Assembly (NCBI RefSeq): GCF_950295315.1
Contig: NW_026647302.1
Location: 18,501 to 82,500, forward strand
Direction: 5' to 3'
Source: Erinaceus europaeus
Lineage: Eukaryota > Chordata > Mammalia > Eulipotyphla > Erinaceidae
DNA: 64,000 nucleotides
Below, one piece after another: positions 27,155 through 36,948 of this stretch. A program made the position numbers and the translations under genes. Each line of letters begins with the position of its first letter. The stretch's first letter is position 1. Below the pieces are notes generated by a model, which was not told where the DNA came from, ran no database searches, and worked only from the letters and a program-made list of their open reading frames with translations.

Positions 27155-27352
27155 TCAGTGAAATAGCTGAATTGGATATCGCACTGTTTTCCATGTGTGT
27201 GGTCTAGATTTGAGACTGGCCCTCACCACATTGAAAGAAGCTACAGTGCTGTGGTCTCTGTCTCATCCTCTCTCTGCTTCTTTGTTTCTCTCTGAAAAAC
27301 TCAGTCTGGAGTGGTGAAGCCCCAGAGATGACTAAAAATACAATAAAAAAAT
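27155..27352 (+). mobile_element. SINE-F
   Basis: GATCAGTGAAATAGCTGAATT, CACATTGAAAGAAGCTACAG, TGCTGTGGTCTCTGTCTCAT and GTGGTGAAGCCCCAGAGATG, with ATACAATAAAAAAATC at the end, match the SINE-F layout at 56423. Confidence 0.68.
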
Positions 27353-27442
27353 CAACAAGAGAAAGATGGGGAGATTATGAATCAAAGCATCACTCTGGCA
27401 TGTGAGATGCTAGAGATTAAACTCAGAACCACCTCTCAGGCC
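27353..27442 (-). mobile_element. SINE-B scrap (antisense)
   Basis: AACAAGAGAAAGATGGGGAG, CATCACTCTGGCATGTGAGA and AGATTAAACTCAGAACCACC indicate a reduced antisense SINE-B. Confidence 0.55.
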
Positions 27443-27529
27443 TCTTATTAATGAGGCAGGGGAAGGGAGGAAAGGAGGTGCGCACACATATCATCTGGTA
27501 TATGTTGTGCTGAGGATTGAATTTATTTA

Positions 27530-27850
27530 TTTTATTTGTGATTAATAGTAAGTTACTAGATTTTAAGATTACAGTGTATATAGTTCCACACACACACCCA
27601 TCACCAAAGCCCCCCCCCCCAATTCCCAAAGATAACCACCATAGCTCTCACAAGTCTTAGAAACTGCTTGTGTGTGCGCGCGTCCATCCGTCCATCCATC
27701 CATCCGTTCGTGTGTCCGTGTCCCTGTATATTCTCCCAAGTTCATGTGAAGCAGATCTCTAGATTGGCCACTCCTTGGGCCAATGTAATGTGCTTTCTTT
27801 ATTAAGGACTATTCCCTAATTTCTTGCGGGATACTTGATCATAACATTCC
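27530..27850. mobile_element. Unclassified LINE-like or LTR-like repeat
   Basis: AGATTTTAAGATTACAGTGT, ACCCATCACCAAAGCC and CCCAAAGATAACCACCATAG read like a mammal interspersed repeat. A (CATC)n stretch lies at about 27684-27706. I cannot assign a family. Confidence 0.4.
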
Positions 27851-27851
27851 A

Positions 27852-27852
<1 letters not shown>

Positions 27853-27916
<64 letters not shown>

Positions 27917-27918
27917 GT
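27853..27918. repeat. (CTTT)n microsatellite
   Basis: About 16 CTTT units, bracketed by a roughly 30-base imperfect direct repeat beginning TTTCTTGCGG (27819-27848 and 27917-27946). Confidence 0.95.
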
Positions 27919-27964
27919 TTCTTGCGGTATACTTGATCATATCATTTCTTCCTTCCTTCCTTTC

Positions 27965-28119
27965 TTTTTAATTTTAAGATTTTATTTATTTATTAATGAG
28001 AAAGATAGCAGGAGAGAAAGAACCAGACACCACTCTGGTACATGTGCTGCCAGGGATCAAACTCAGTACCTCATGCTTAAGAGTCCAACGCTTCATCCAC
28101 TGTGCCACCTCCAGGACCA
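27965..28119 (-). mobile_element. SINE-B (antisense)
   Basis: AGATTTTATTTATTTATTAA, GAAAGAACCAGACACCACTC, ACATGTGCTGCCAGGGATCA and CCACTGTGCCACCTCCAGGA make a complete copy. Confidence 0.94.
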
Positions 28120-28598
28120 CTCGTATCATTGATTTCTTTAATCTGGTCTTGTACATGATTTTAAAGGTGAGATGAGTTTAAAATGCCCCATTATCAAACT
28201 CAAAAGCTGTACTTCAATTTTTAGCTAGGTTTTGAATCTGTGGGAGAGAAGTTAGTACTGAGAATTGAGATTCATCATAATAGACTCTTAACATTTGGCA
28301 CAATACAGGAATTGTCATTGTTCATTGTTGCATTTATCCAGTTAATTTATAATCCCCCCCTTTTCTTCCTCCAGTATTTTAAATCACAAATTGGATAAGG
28401 AACTTAAAAAAAAAGTGTGTATGTGGGTGAAACCAAATGGATTTTAAGTCAGAAAGAATGTCTAATTGTTCATTCCCCAGCGGTCATTACACAATTGGGT
28501 CTTAGCAAAAAAGACTTGCAAATAAAATTACACAACTAATGTTGTGAAAATATTAGAATAATGAAGGGTTGTACATTGGAGCTCTAGTTAGGGTACAG
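28120..28598. other. Unique intronic sequence
   Basis: No repeat or exon signal is recognised. It belongs to a relatively SINE-free block extending to 29504. Confidence 0.5.
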
Positions 28599-28599
28599 A

Positions 28600-28922
28600 G
28601 CAGGGGTCTGCAAACCATGACTGGCTGTTTAAATATAGCCTGCCACTTGCATTTGTATGGCCTGTGGAGAAAATAGTTTTTACATTTTTAAATGATTAAA
28701 AACATTCAAGTTATTTTGTGATATAAGCAAAGTCCATGAAATTCAAATTTTAGTGTCCATAATTAAAGTCAGTGAAACACAATCACACTTGTTTACATAT
28801 TGCTCATGTATTTTTGTGCTACATTACAGATTGAGTACTTGCAACAGTGGCCAGATTGCATACAGAGCCTAAAATATTTACTATTTGGCTCTTTGCAGAA
28901 AGAGTTCGCTACAGTCTGGTGA
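28600..28922 (+). mobile_element. Fossil hAT-type DNA transposon (non-autonomous)
   Basis: CAGGGGTCTGCAAACCATG at the start, GGCCTGTGGAGAAAATAG, then AGCCTAAAATATTTACTATT and GGCTCTTTGCAGAAAGAG near the end match the well-known mammalian element whose ends read GGGTCAGCAAACTA and CTGGCCCTTTACAGAAAAAG. The ends are degraded inverted repeats. It is too diverged to be mobile. Confidence 0.75.
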
Positions 28923-29504
28923 GAATGTTACTTAAAAAAAAGAATGAAAGAAAGAAAGAAAGGAAAAAAGATGAACAATGTGCAATTGTAATTGAGAAGT
29001 ATAGGTTTGTGAATTAAGGGAGACTTCTAATTAAATATTTGATAATTAACTAAATGGAGGAGTGAAACACTAGGTGCTAAAATGGAAATGCACTCACTTT
29101 AGTGAGTCAACAATAAAAGATGAATGAGGCTTTTTTCCTCAAGTTCTGGCAGAGATCTTGACAGCTGAACACATAATACTGCAACTTTTTGACCTTTACT
29201 TCACCCGAGTTTTAGGCTCAGGTATTGTTTAAATACCCATTCCAATAAATCATGCACTTAGGCACATTTGCTGTTTTTGAGATAGCTCTTTCAAGCTATT
29301 TGACAGACAGAGTTCATTCACAGTCTTCTCCCCACCTCTCTAAGCTGTTTCTCACTGTTTCTCTAGCCTTATTAATTAATGAGTAGGTTTGGACTTGGAG
29401 AAAAAAATTTTCAGCACAGGCTGACTGGTTACACATTAAACAAATCATTTGCATTTGGGTCTCAGCATAACTTTTTATTCCCTTGTTTCTTTAAGACTTT
29501 TGTT
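28923..29504. other. Unique intronic sequence
   Basis: Only a short GAAA-rich run at about 28945-28965 stands out. This block is free of SINEs. Confidence 0.5.
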
Positions 29505-29516
29505 TCTACTCTTTTT

Positions 29517-29798
29517 ATTTATTTTATTTTATTATTTTTTTGTTTAGTATTTATTTATTTTCCCTTTTGTTGCCCTTGTTTTTTTTTTATTGTTGTAGTT
29601 ATTATTTATGTTATCATTGTTGGATAGGACAGAGAGAAATGGAGAGAGGAGGGGAAGACAGAGTGGGGGAGAGAAAGACAGACACCTGCAGACCTGCTTC
29701 ACCGCCTGTGAAGCGACTCCCCTGCAAGTGGGGAGCCGGGGGCTCGAACCGGGATCCTTACACCGGTCCTTGCGCTTTGTGCCACCGCCCAACTCCCC
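29517..29798 (-). mobile_element. SINE-A (antisense) with target-site duplication
   Basis: A long T-rich tail precedes TTTTCCCTTTTGTTGCCCTT, and the copy ends CCACCGCCCAACTCCCC. About 20 bases of the A-box end are missing (TTTGTGCCACCGCCC). TCTACTCTTTTT flanks it at 29505-29516 and 29799-29810. Confidence 0.95.
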
Positions 29799-29819
29799 TC
29801 TACTCTTTTTTTTTGTTTC

Positions 29820-29822
<3 letters not shown>

Positions 29823-29871
<49 letters not shown>
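29823..29871. repeat. (CA)n microsatellite
   Basis: About 24 uninterrupted CA units, 13 bases after the SINE target duplication. Confidence 0.96.
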
Positions 29872-29872
<1 letters not shown>

Positions 29873-30335
29873 ATGTCATTCATTATCCCTTCTTCCCCTC
29901 ACCTGGTTTATTTGAATAATCTACCTTTCTCCATCAAGGTTTGGGTACATGGGGCTGTACTGTAGGAGCAGAATAAGACTGGGGATAATGCCTGGTATTA
30001 CAGTGAGAGTAGAGCTCCCGTGTGAAAAGGCACTGTTCAGGAGAGAAATACATGAGTTTCACAAGTAGCCTGATATATCTAGAATTTAATATCTTTGTGG
30101 AAGCATGCTGGGAGATGAGACCAGACAGGTAGGCAGTGGTTGTATTATGAAATATTCTTTCATATGTGGATAGGTTTTTCAGATCTTGGTGTGTGTAAGA
30201 TACACCCAGGATAATACGTTTTTGGCCTAACCTCAGTGTATTTGAATCCAAATTTCACAGAATTTAGGTGATGCAGAAAGTGTAATGCCAGCCTGACTGG
30301 GAGGACTTGCTTAAACTTTGACTTGACTTTTCCTT
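29872..30335. other. Unique intronic sequence
   Basis: Nothing recognised. An antisense ORF of 105 codons (29934-30251) has no domain-like sequence or splice context. Confidence 0.5.
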
Positions 30336-30337
30336 CT

Positions 30338-30389
<52 letters not shown>

Positions 30390-30396
30390 TCATTCT
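30336..30396. repeat. (TTTC)n microsatellite
   Basis: About 14 TTTC units, followed by a TTCC-rich stretch to about 30440. Confidence 0.95.
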
Positions 30397-30447
30397 TTCT
30401 CTTTTCCTTCCTTTCTTAATTACTTCCTCCCTTCTTTTTTCTTTCTG

Positions 30448-30660
30448 TGTATTTATTTATTTATTTATTTATTTATTTGCCAGAGACAGTCAGAAATCCA
30501 GAGGAAGGGGGAGACAGAGGGAAAGAGACAGAAAGACACCTGCGACCCTGCTTCTTCACTCGCAGAGCTTTCCCCCTGCAGGTGAGGACGGGGGGCTTGA
30601 ACCTAGGTTCTTGCGCATTGCAACATGTGCCCTCAAGCAGGTGCAACACCACCCGGCCCC
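30448..30660 (-). mobile_element. SINE-C (antisense)
   Basis: A (TTTA)n tail at 30450-30478 precedes AGAGACAGTCAGAAATCCAG, CTTTCCCCCTGCAGGTGAGG and CAACACCACCCGGCCCC. The copy is complete. Confidence 0.94.
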
Positions 30661-30995
30661 TTTTTCTTTCTTTTGCTTCCAGGGTTATTGCTGGGATTTG
30701 GTGCTAGTACTACGAATCTGCTGTTCCTGAAGGCTGTTTTTCCCCTTCTGTTACCCTTCTTTATCAATTGTTGTTGTCATTATTATTATTGTTGCTATTG
30801 CTGGCCTTGTTGGATAGGACAGAGAGAAATAGAGAGAGGAGGGGGAGAGAAAGATAGATACATGTAGACCTGCTTCACCACTTGTGAAGTGACCCCTGCA
30901 GGTGAGGAGCAGGGGGCTTGAACTGGGACCCTTACACTGGTCCTTGAGCTTTGTGCCATGTGCGTTTAGCCCACTGCACTACTGCCTGACCCCCC
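30661..30995 (-). mobile_element. SINE-A' (antisense)
   Basis: TTGCTTCCAGGGTTATTGCT and ACGAATCTGCTGTTCCTGAA precede a standard body ending CTACTGCCTGACCCCCC. It directly abuts the preceding SINE-C. Confidence 0.93.
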
Positions 30996-31177
30996 AGCAT
31001 TGACTTTTCTTAGTAGCATAACTGATGATTTTTTTATCAGAAAAGTAAGGCAAGTTGCTTCCAAAATAATTTTTTTCCTCTTTTTTTAAAACTATTGATT
31101 TAACAGTATCTTACCAAATCATAAGATTTCAGGGATGTGATTTCACAATAACTGGTTTGATGTATGTGCAATTCAAC

Positions 31178-31324
31178 ATTCTTTGCTGATTATTTATTAT
31201 TACTATTATTACCAGAGCCCTGCTCAGCTGTAGTTTATTGGCAGTGCTGGGGATTGAACCTGGGACCTCTGACCCTCAAGCATGAAACATGGTTGTAGAA
31301 ACTGCTCTGCTTTCTTCCTAGCCT
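31178..31324 (-). mobile_element. SINE-D (antisense)
   Basis: A (TTA)n-rich tail precedes CCAGAGCCCTGCTCAGCTGT, GGGGATTGAACCTGGGACCT and CAAGCATGAAACATGGTTG. Confidence 0.85.
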
Positions 31325-31336
31325 GACTTTTCCATT

Positions 31337-31536
31337 ATTAAAAAATTTTTAAATTTGTTTTTATTTCTGAGAGAGAGAGAGACAGACAGAGACAGAGCGT
31401 CATACACGGAGAGGAGAAATACCATAGTACTAGAGCTCCCTACATCATGGTGCTCTCATGCTAGGCCAGGGCTCAACTCTAGGTCATTTGTAGGGCAAGG
31501 TATAGAACCTACCAGGTGATCTAGCTCCTGATCCTG
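31337..31536 (-). mobile_element. Old tRNA-derived SINE (antisense)
   Basis: TTTTATTTCTGAGAGAGAGA, ATACCATAGTACTAGAGCTC, TAGGCCAGGGCTCAACTC and CAGGTGATCTAGCTCCTG follow the layout of the antisense element at 34330. Confidence 0.68.
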
Positions 31537-31644
31537 AGAATACATAAAAAAAATTTAAAAGGTTCATTATATTCATTTTTAAAAGATATTATTCCTGGCC
31601 AATGCACCAAAAAAAAAAGATGTTATTATTTATAACATCTTTAT

Positions 31645-31812
31645 CTAAAGATGTTATTTATTTATTTATTATTTATTTATTTGTGAGAAAGGTAGGAGGA
31701 GAGAGAGAGAAAGAAACAGACATCACTCTGGTACATGTGCTGCCTAGGATCCACTCAGGACCTCATGCTTGATAGTCCAATGCTTTGTTCACTGTGCCAC
31801 CTCCTGGACTAC
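31645..31812 (-). mobile_element. SINE-B (antisense)
   Basis: TTTATTTATTTGTGAGAAAG, ACATCACTCTGGTACATGTG and CACTGTGCCACCTCCTGGAC are present. An AGATGTTATT repeat occurs on the tail side (31618, 31649). Confidence 0.92.
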
Positions 31813-32017
31813 AACACATTTTCTTTACTTGGCATATTAAAAATGAAGATCTTGAAATTGAACCTCCACACATACCACTGTTTTCATTTGTATAACTGTT
31901 TCCTTCTAAACAATTTGCATGCTCTCTCTTGTTATGTGACTTTGGGGGACAAACCTAGAGTCCAGACTCTTTTCCATGTGCAAATACCACTACTGACTAA
32001 CTTCCCCAGGCTGATGT

Positions 32018-32212
32018 TTTCATTATTTCATTGGAAGGGGAGGAGAGCTTAGATAGAAAGAGGAAAGATGGTACTGCTCTGCTCTTCCACTCAGGGACTC
32101 CCATTCCCCCCACTGCCCATACTATCCAAGGTATTTCCATGTATTTAATTCTGTGACTCAAACACAGGGTCTCCTGCATGGAAAAACATAGTCAACTAGA
32201 TGGCTTAACCCC
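32018..32212 (-). mobile_element. Old antisense SINE
   Basis: AAGGGGAGGAGAGCTTAGATAG, ACTGCTCTGCTCTTCCACTC and GTCAACTAGATGGCTTAACC follow the pattern of degraded tRNA-derived elements. Confidence 0.52.
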
Positions 32213-32295
32213 CCTCCCCTCCGTTTTTGTGTGGCAGCAAGGAATGAACCCAGGGTTTTTCAAATAAGGTGTTACTACTAATTCCTGATTCAGTT

Positions 32296-32652
32296 TTTCT
32301 TTTTTTTTTTTTTTTTTTTTGCCTCGAGGGTGATTGCTGGAGCTCAGTGCCTACACCATGAATCCACTGCTCCTGGAGGCCATTCCCCCCCCCTTTTGTT
32401 GCCCATGTTATTGTAGCCTTGTTGTGGTTATTATTGTTATTGTTGATGTCATTCGTTGTTGGATAGGACAGAGAGAAATGGAGAGAGGAGGGGAAGACGG
32501 GGAGAGAAAGATAGACACCTGCAGACCTGCTCCACCACTTGTGAAGAGACTCCCCTGCAGGTGGGGAGCTGGGGTCTCGAACTGTGATCCTTATGCCAGT
32601 CCTTGTGCTTTGCACCACGTGCACTTAACCCGCTGTGCTACCGCCCGACCCT
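32296..32652 (-). mobile_element. SINE-A' (antisense)
   Basis: A poly-T tract precedes TTGCCTCGAGGGTGATTGCT, CACCATGAATCCACTGCTCC and GTTGGATAGGACAGAGAGAA. It ends CTACCGCCCGACCCTC and is full length. Confidence 0.95.
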
Positions 32653-32679
32653 CTTCTCTCTCTCTCTCTCTTTTTTAAG

Positions 32680-32826
32680 GGAGATGGTGTAGTAGATAAA
32701 GCATTGGACTCTCAAGCATGAGGTCCTGAGTTCAATCCCTGGCAGCACATGTACTAGAGTGATGTTTGGTTCTTTCTCTCTCTCCTCCTATCTTTCTCAT
32801 TAATAAATAAATAAAATAAAAAAAGA
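32680..32826 (+). mobile_element. SINE-B
   Basis: GGAGATGGTGTAGTAGATAA, GAGTTCAATCCCTGGCAGCA and TTAATAAATAAATAAAAT, followed by AAAAAGAG, are all present. Confidence 0.94.
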
Positions 32827-32954
32827 GAGGAAAAAAGAGAACGTTGGAGCTCCTCAGGTTCCATCTGTGATGCTGGGTCATAAGCCCAGTAATAAACATA
32901 ATAAGTAGGATATGTGTTTCACTGAGTGAACTGTCTTCTGGCCAAGCTGTATAT

Positions 32955-33159
32955 ATTTTTAATTTTAATTTTAATTATTATCTTTATTTATTGAATAGAG
33001 ACAGCCAGAAAAGAGGGAAAGGGGTGATAGAAAGACAGAGAGACACCTGCAACACAGCTTCACCACTGCTTTCCCTTTGTAGGTGGGGACCAGGGTCTTG
33101 AACCCGAGTCCTTGAGCATTGTAAAGTGTGCTTAACCAGGCACACCACCATCTGGCCTC
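32955..33159 (-). mobile_element. SINE-C (antisense)
   Basis: TTATTATCTTTATTTATTGA, AGAGACAGCCAGAAAAGAGG, TTGTAGGTGGGGACCAGGGT and CAGGCACACCACCATCTGGCC are in order. Confidence 0.93.
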
Positions 33160-33211
33160 TCAATTTTTACTTTACTGTAATTACAGTTGATATAAATTAT
33201 GGTTGTGATTA

Positions 33212-33345
33212 TGAATTCTAGAATTAGGTCGGTTTAAATTATAGCTTTGAGAGTGTGTTTTTATGTGTCATAGACTGTAAAAATTACTTGACCTCTCTGA
33301 ACTTGTTTGTAGGTAAAATGGAGAGTGATGATAGACAGGATACCT
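33212..33345 (-). mobile_element. MIR fossil (antisense)
   Basis: AATTCTAGAATTAGGTCGG, AATTACTTGACCTCTCTGAA and TTGTAGGTAAAATGGAGAG follow the antisense MIR order, including the CTCAG-less CTTGTTTG substitute. Confidence 0.75.
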
Positions 33346-33414
33346 TGCTCACGATAGTATAGATGCCAGTTGGTCACTCAACCTGACAATAAAAATTGTC
33401 TGCAACTATGATGG

Positions 33415-33535
33415 TTATCTTTGGGAGGGTGGGGATACAGAACTTTGTTAGTAGGTGTGGTGTGGAACTATATACACTTGAAATATTACAATTTGTTAAC
33501 TGCTGTTAATTACAAATACAAAAATGAAGGAAAAA
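33415..33535 (+). mobile_element. Probable LINE 3' end
   Basis: GGGAGGGTGGGGATACAGAA, TAGGTGTGGTGTGGAACTAT and ACACTTGAAATATTACAAT with an AAATGAAGG end resemble the 3' terminal module of Repeat-G (GGTGGGATACGGAATTCTGG, GGAATTGTGTGGAAATGTAC). It may be a relative of that family. Confidence 0.55.
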
Positions 33536-33813
33536 ATTGAAGACATTACTATATATCCTTGGCTATTGGGCAGGAGGAATAGGTATCAAAATTGAATCAG
33601 ATAACTATTACTGTTTGTACTTCATGAGATGTTGAATATTTGTTGTTGAGGGAGCTCATTTTTTTTTTCTTCAGTCTTTTGTCCTGGCTGTGAGTGGCCT
33701 TTCTGGATACTTACAGGGAGAATACTTGCATCATACTTCGGGTCATGAGATATCTAAGGAATTGGAGTCTCAGAAAATAGATTTAAGTTGTAAGTTGGAT
33801 AAACTTAATTTGA

Positions 33814-33815
<2 letters not shown>

Positions 33816-33866
<51 letters not shown>

Positions 33867-33890
33867 CCCACACACACCCACACCCCCATA
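33816..33890. repeat. (CA)n microsatellite with C-rich end
   Basis: About 24 CA units, then CCCCCCACACACACCCAC. It sits where a SINE-F CACATG segment would be. Confidence 0.95.
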
Positions 33891-33978
33891 TCAAAAAGGA
33901 AAAATGACCACTGGGAACAGTGGAATCATGAAGATATATTGGACAGACCCCCTCCCCCACACACATATAAAAAATGTG
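33891..33978 (+). mobile_element. SINE-F distal part
   Basis: AAAAATGACCACTGGGAACAG, GTGGAATCATGAAGATATAT and an ATATAAAAAATG end are the typical SINE-F distal segment. The head is lost into the CA repeat. Confidence 0.65.
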
Positions 33979-33989
33979 GCCAGATGATA

Positions 33990-34240
33990 CTGGGGCCAGG
34001 TGGTGGTGCACCCAGTTGAGCACACATCACCGTGTGCAAGGACGTGGGTTCAAAGCCCCAGTCCCTACCTGCAGTGGGGAAACTTCATGAGCAGTCAAGA
34101 AGACATGCAGGTATCTCTTTTCTACCTCTCCTTTTCTATCTCCCCTATTACTCTCAATTTCTGTCTCCCCCACCCCTCTCAATTTATCAATATCTCCCAT
34201 ATACCTCTCAATATCAAATAAAAAAGAAAAGGAAAAAAGT
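33990..34240 (+). mobile_element. SINE-C
   Basis: GGGCCAGGTGGTGGTGCACC, GTGGGTTCAAAGCCCCAGTC and CTCAATTTCTGTCTCCCCCA are present. The CTCTCAATTT segment is repeated three times before ATCAAATAAAAAAG. Confidence 0.92.
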
Positions 34241-34329
34241 GATTATGTAGTAATTTCAGGGGATATATACATTGTAAAGCATATTCCTTACCCACTGAGC
34301 TCTCTTCAGCCCATAACCTGTTTTATTCT

Positions 34330-34547
34330 TTTTGAAATGATTTATATATTTTGTTGTCATTGGGCTCCCTTTCTCCAGGCCAACTTTTTCAGATGGAGGG
34401 AGAGAGACAGAGACAGAGACAGAGACAAGAACAGTAGGAGAGAGGGAAAGAGATACCATAGCACTGTGACTTCCTCCAGTATTCTGAAGTTGGGCTGTGT
34501 GGATGATAAAACAGGATCATGACCCAGATGTACTATTTTGCTGGCCC
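34330..34547 (-). mobile_element. Old tRNA-derived SINE (antisense)
   Basis: GGGAGAGAGACAGAGACAGA, ATACCATAGCACTGTGACTT and ATCATGACCCAGATGTAC, ending TTTGCTGGCCC, form a degraded antisense element. A smaller SINE-D scrap lies at 34245-34315. Confidence 0.65.
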
Positions 34548-34639
34548 GAGGTTAATTTTTGTGTGCTAGAGATTGAGAGAGACTAGAGTACTGCTTATCT
34601 GTGGCATATGGCCTGAATTATTCCCCTACTTTCCACAGG

Positions 34640-34798
34640 GTATTTTTGTAGAGGTTGAGAGAGAGAGTCAGAAAGAAGACACTTCTGCAGCATGGGCCCA
34701 TTGCTCTTGAAGATTCTCCCTGCAGATGGAGACTGGGATCTTGAATCCAGGTCCTCATGCATCCTAATATATATCAGTGATCCACACCTGGTCTTGAG
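34640..34798 (-). mobile_element. Diverged SINE-C (antisense)
   Basis: TTTTTGTAGAGGTTGAGAGA, TCTCCCTGCAGATGGAGACT, TTGAATCCAGGTCCTCATGC and GATCCACACCTGG keep the SINE-C order. Confidence 0.72.
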
Positions 34799-34889
34799 GT
34801 GTCCTGAATTTTGTAAAGACAAAATTTCTCTAACCATTTTATTACATAATGATACTTTCATTCTCAAACACTCTAGTGGAATTTCAGCT

Positions 34890-35069
34890 TTTTAAATTAA
34901 AATTCTTTTTTATTTGAGAGACATTGGGGAGAGATAGAGAGACACCTGCAGTACTGTTTTATTACTTATGATCACCCCACCACCCCAGATGGGGACTGAG
35001 GGCTTGAACTTGTGTCCTTGTACATGGTAACATGTGCATTCAACTGGGGCCCTATTGCCTGGCTCCTGG
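34890..35069 (-). mobile_element. SINE-C (antisense)
   Basis: TTATTTGAGAGACATTGGGG, CCCCAGATGGGGACTGAGGG, GTACATGGTAACATGTGC and CTATTGCCTGGCTCC are in order, with several indels. Confidence 0.82.
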
Positions 35070-35117
35070 AGTTTCAGTTTTAAAACGGCCCCAACGCATT
35101 AATCAATTTTTTTTTTG

Positions 35118-35277
35118 GAAGGGTCAAGGAGAATAGCTCAATCCACTAGAGTATCAGCATTGCATGCTGGATGGCCCAGAGGCTACAGAACCACTCTGTA
35201 TGCCAGAGCTTAGTTGTGCTCTGGTCTATCTCTTTTATTCTGTCTCTTCATAATAAATGAATGAATGAATAAATAGG
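35118..35277 (+). mobile_element. Old SINE-F/D
   Basis: GAGAATAGCTCAATCCACTA, CAGCATTGCATGCTGGATGG, TATGCCAGAGCTTAGTTGTG and an (AATG)n-rich tail describe an old tRNA-like element. Confidence 0.65.
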
Positions 35278-36061
35278 TACTTAAAAATTACAAGGATATT
35301 GTTGAAAGTCAAGATGTAATTTACTTTAAAAACTTCTCCAAAGTGAAATTTAGTGTGGTAGTTCAGTAAAAGTTTATAAAGAATATCACTGATTTTTTTT
35401 TTAATTTTCAGTAAGTTTAAAACTATACACATTTCCACTTAGAACGAGGAATTTAAAGAGACATGAAGTGGAACCAACTGACTCACACATTTATGGTAGT
35501 AAATACAAAGTAAAACAATGATTTCGGCTTGAGCTACCTGGTGGAATATCACACATACGCCTCAGTCACTGTGAACAATAGTTTTCTGGTGGTGAACACT
35601 GGCTGTCATTTAACTTTTTTTTTTTTGCACTATGATTTATGTTAGTCAATATTTGTGAAATGACATTCAGTTATGAATTTAGCCAGTAGGTGGCAACAAA
35701 TCAATATCTGAACTTGTTTTTTAGAAAGTTTCAGAAAAAAAATAACATGAGTCATAAGGTATATTTGATTTCTTTTTACAAATAACATTTTGTACTTCTT
35801 TATAACTTAAAATGGCATTGTTTTTATATTATATTCAGAGTTAGTTAAACATTAGTGGGTTTTTTTTTGACAGTTGCTGGATTAGTTTGTAGGTATACTC
35901 TCATATTTTCTGCTTAAGGACTTTGTAAAAGTGTTGATATCACTCTTGAACAGATTCATCAAGGTGAATTTTTTTTTTTTTGATATTTGCTCTTAGTTCT
36001 TTTTTCCCCACTCTTTCCAAAAATGGAAGGCTTATTGTAAAAATTGGATTCTTCTATCAGG
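35278..36061. other. Unique block, SINE-free
   Basis: About 780 bases of AT-rich sequence without a recognised repeat or exon. The AT-rich, low-repeat character makes it a candidate for conserved noncoding sequence, which needs alignment. Confidence 0.5.
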
Positions 36062-36675
36062 TTGCTATAAAAATCCAAAATTCCCAACTATGACACCATC
36101 GCCCCAGACAATACCTTGGGTCCATCCACTTGCATATTAGCTGTCAGGCTTAGGCAAAAACTAGTAAAGCCATGGGCCCCTTGGAATATACCTAAAATAG
36201 ACCTACTAGCTTTTTCCAAAATGAAGACCTCAAATCTTTATCTGCAGTATTCTTGCCTTTACATTCATGATTAGTCAACAATTTGTTCTGCTTTATTCCT
36301 TAACTCTTTTTAAGCCACCAGGTTGCATATGCCACCATGATACCAACTTGACTTCCCTGGACAGATGATCCCACCAATGTGTCCTGGAACCCCTGCCTCC
36401 CTAGAGCCCTGCCCCACTAGGGAAAGAGAAAGACAGACTGGGAGTATGGATTGACCTGTCAATGCCTATCTTCAGCTGGGAAGCAATTACAGAAGCCAGA
36501 CCTTCCACTTTCTGCACCCACAATGATCTTGAGTCTATACTCCCAGAGGGATAAAGAATAGGAAAGTTTTCAAGGGAGGAGGTGGGATACGGAATTCTGG
36601 TGGTGGGAATTGTGTGGAAATGTACCCCTCTTATCCTATGGTCTTGTCAATATTTCCATTTTAGAATAAGATGTT
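36062..36675 (+). mobile_element. Repeat-G copy 2 (sense, longest)
   Basis: It starts near GTTGCTATAAAAATCCAAAA and ends with GGTGGGAATTGTGTGGAAAT, then TCTTGTCAATATTTCCATTT. Its inverted partner at 14430-14895 shares the GATGATCCCACCAATGTGTC and CCATGATACCAACTTGAC regions. The 3' end followed by an A-rich tail suggests a LINE-type element. No reading frame of note is present. Confidence 0.85.
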
Positions 36676-36692
36676 AAAAAATAAAGCAGGTG

Positions 36693-36854
36693 TTCTCTCC
36701 CTCTCTCTGTCTTCCCCTCCTCTCTCCATTTCTCTCTGTTCTATCCAACAACGACAACATCAGTAACAACAACAATAATAACTACAACAACAATAAAAAG
36801 ACAACAAGGGCAACAAAAGGGAAAATAAATAAAATTACAAAAAAAAAAATAAAT
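36693..36854 (+). mobile_element. 5'-truncated SINE-A with target duplication
   Basis: Only the distal half is present (CTGTCTTCCCCTCCTCTCTC to the A-tail). AAATAAAGCAGGTG repeats at 36679-36692 and 36855-36868. Confidence 0.93.
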
Positions 36855-36860
36855 AAATAA

Positions 36861-36948
36861 AGCAGGTGGTGGTACACCTGCTTGAGTGCCTATGCTACAG
36901 TGCACTAGGACCCAGGTTCAAGTCCCTAACCCACCTGCAGGCATTAGG
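36861..36948 (+). mobile_element. 3'-truncated SINE-C head
   Basis: AGCAGGTGGTGGTACACCTG, ACCCAGGTTCAAGTCCCTAA and CACCTGCAGG cover the SINE-C head only. The body and tail are absent. Confidence 0.8.

Noticed and set aside
30160..30393. ORF rich in KERKKERKKE (lysine/glutamate repeat)
   Set aside because: It is the translated (TTTC)n microsatellite in antisense and has no gene context.
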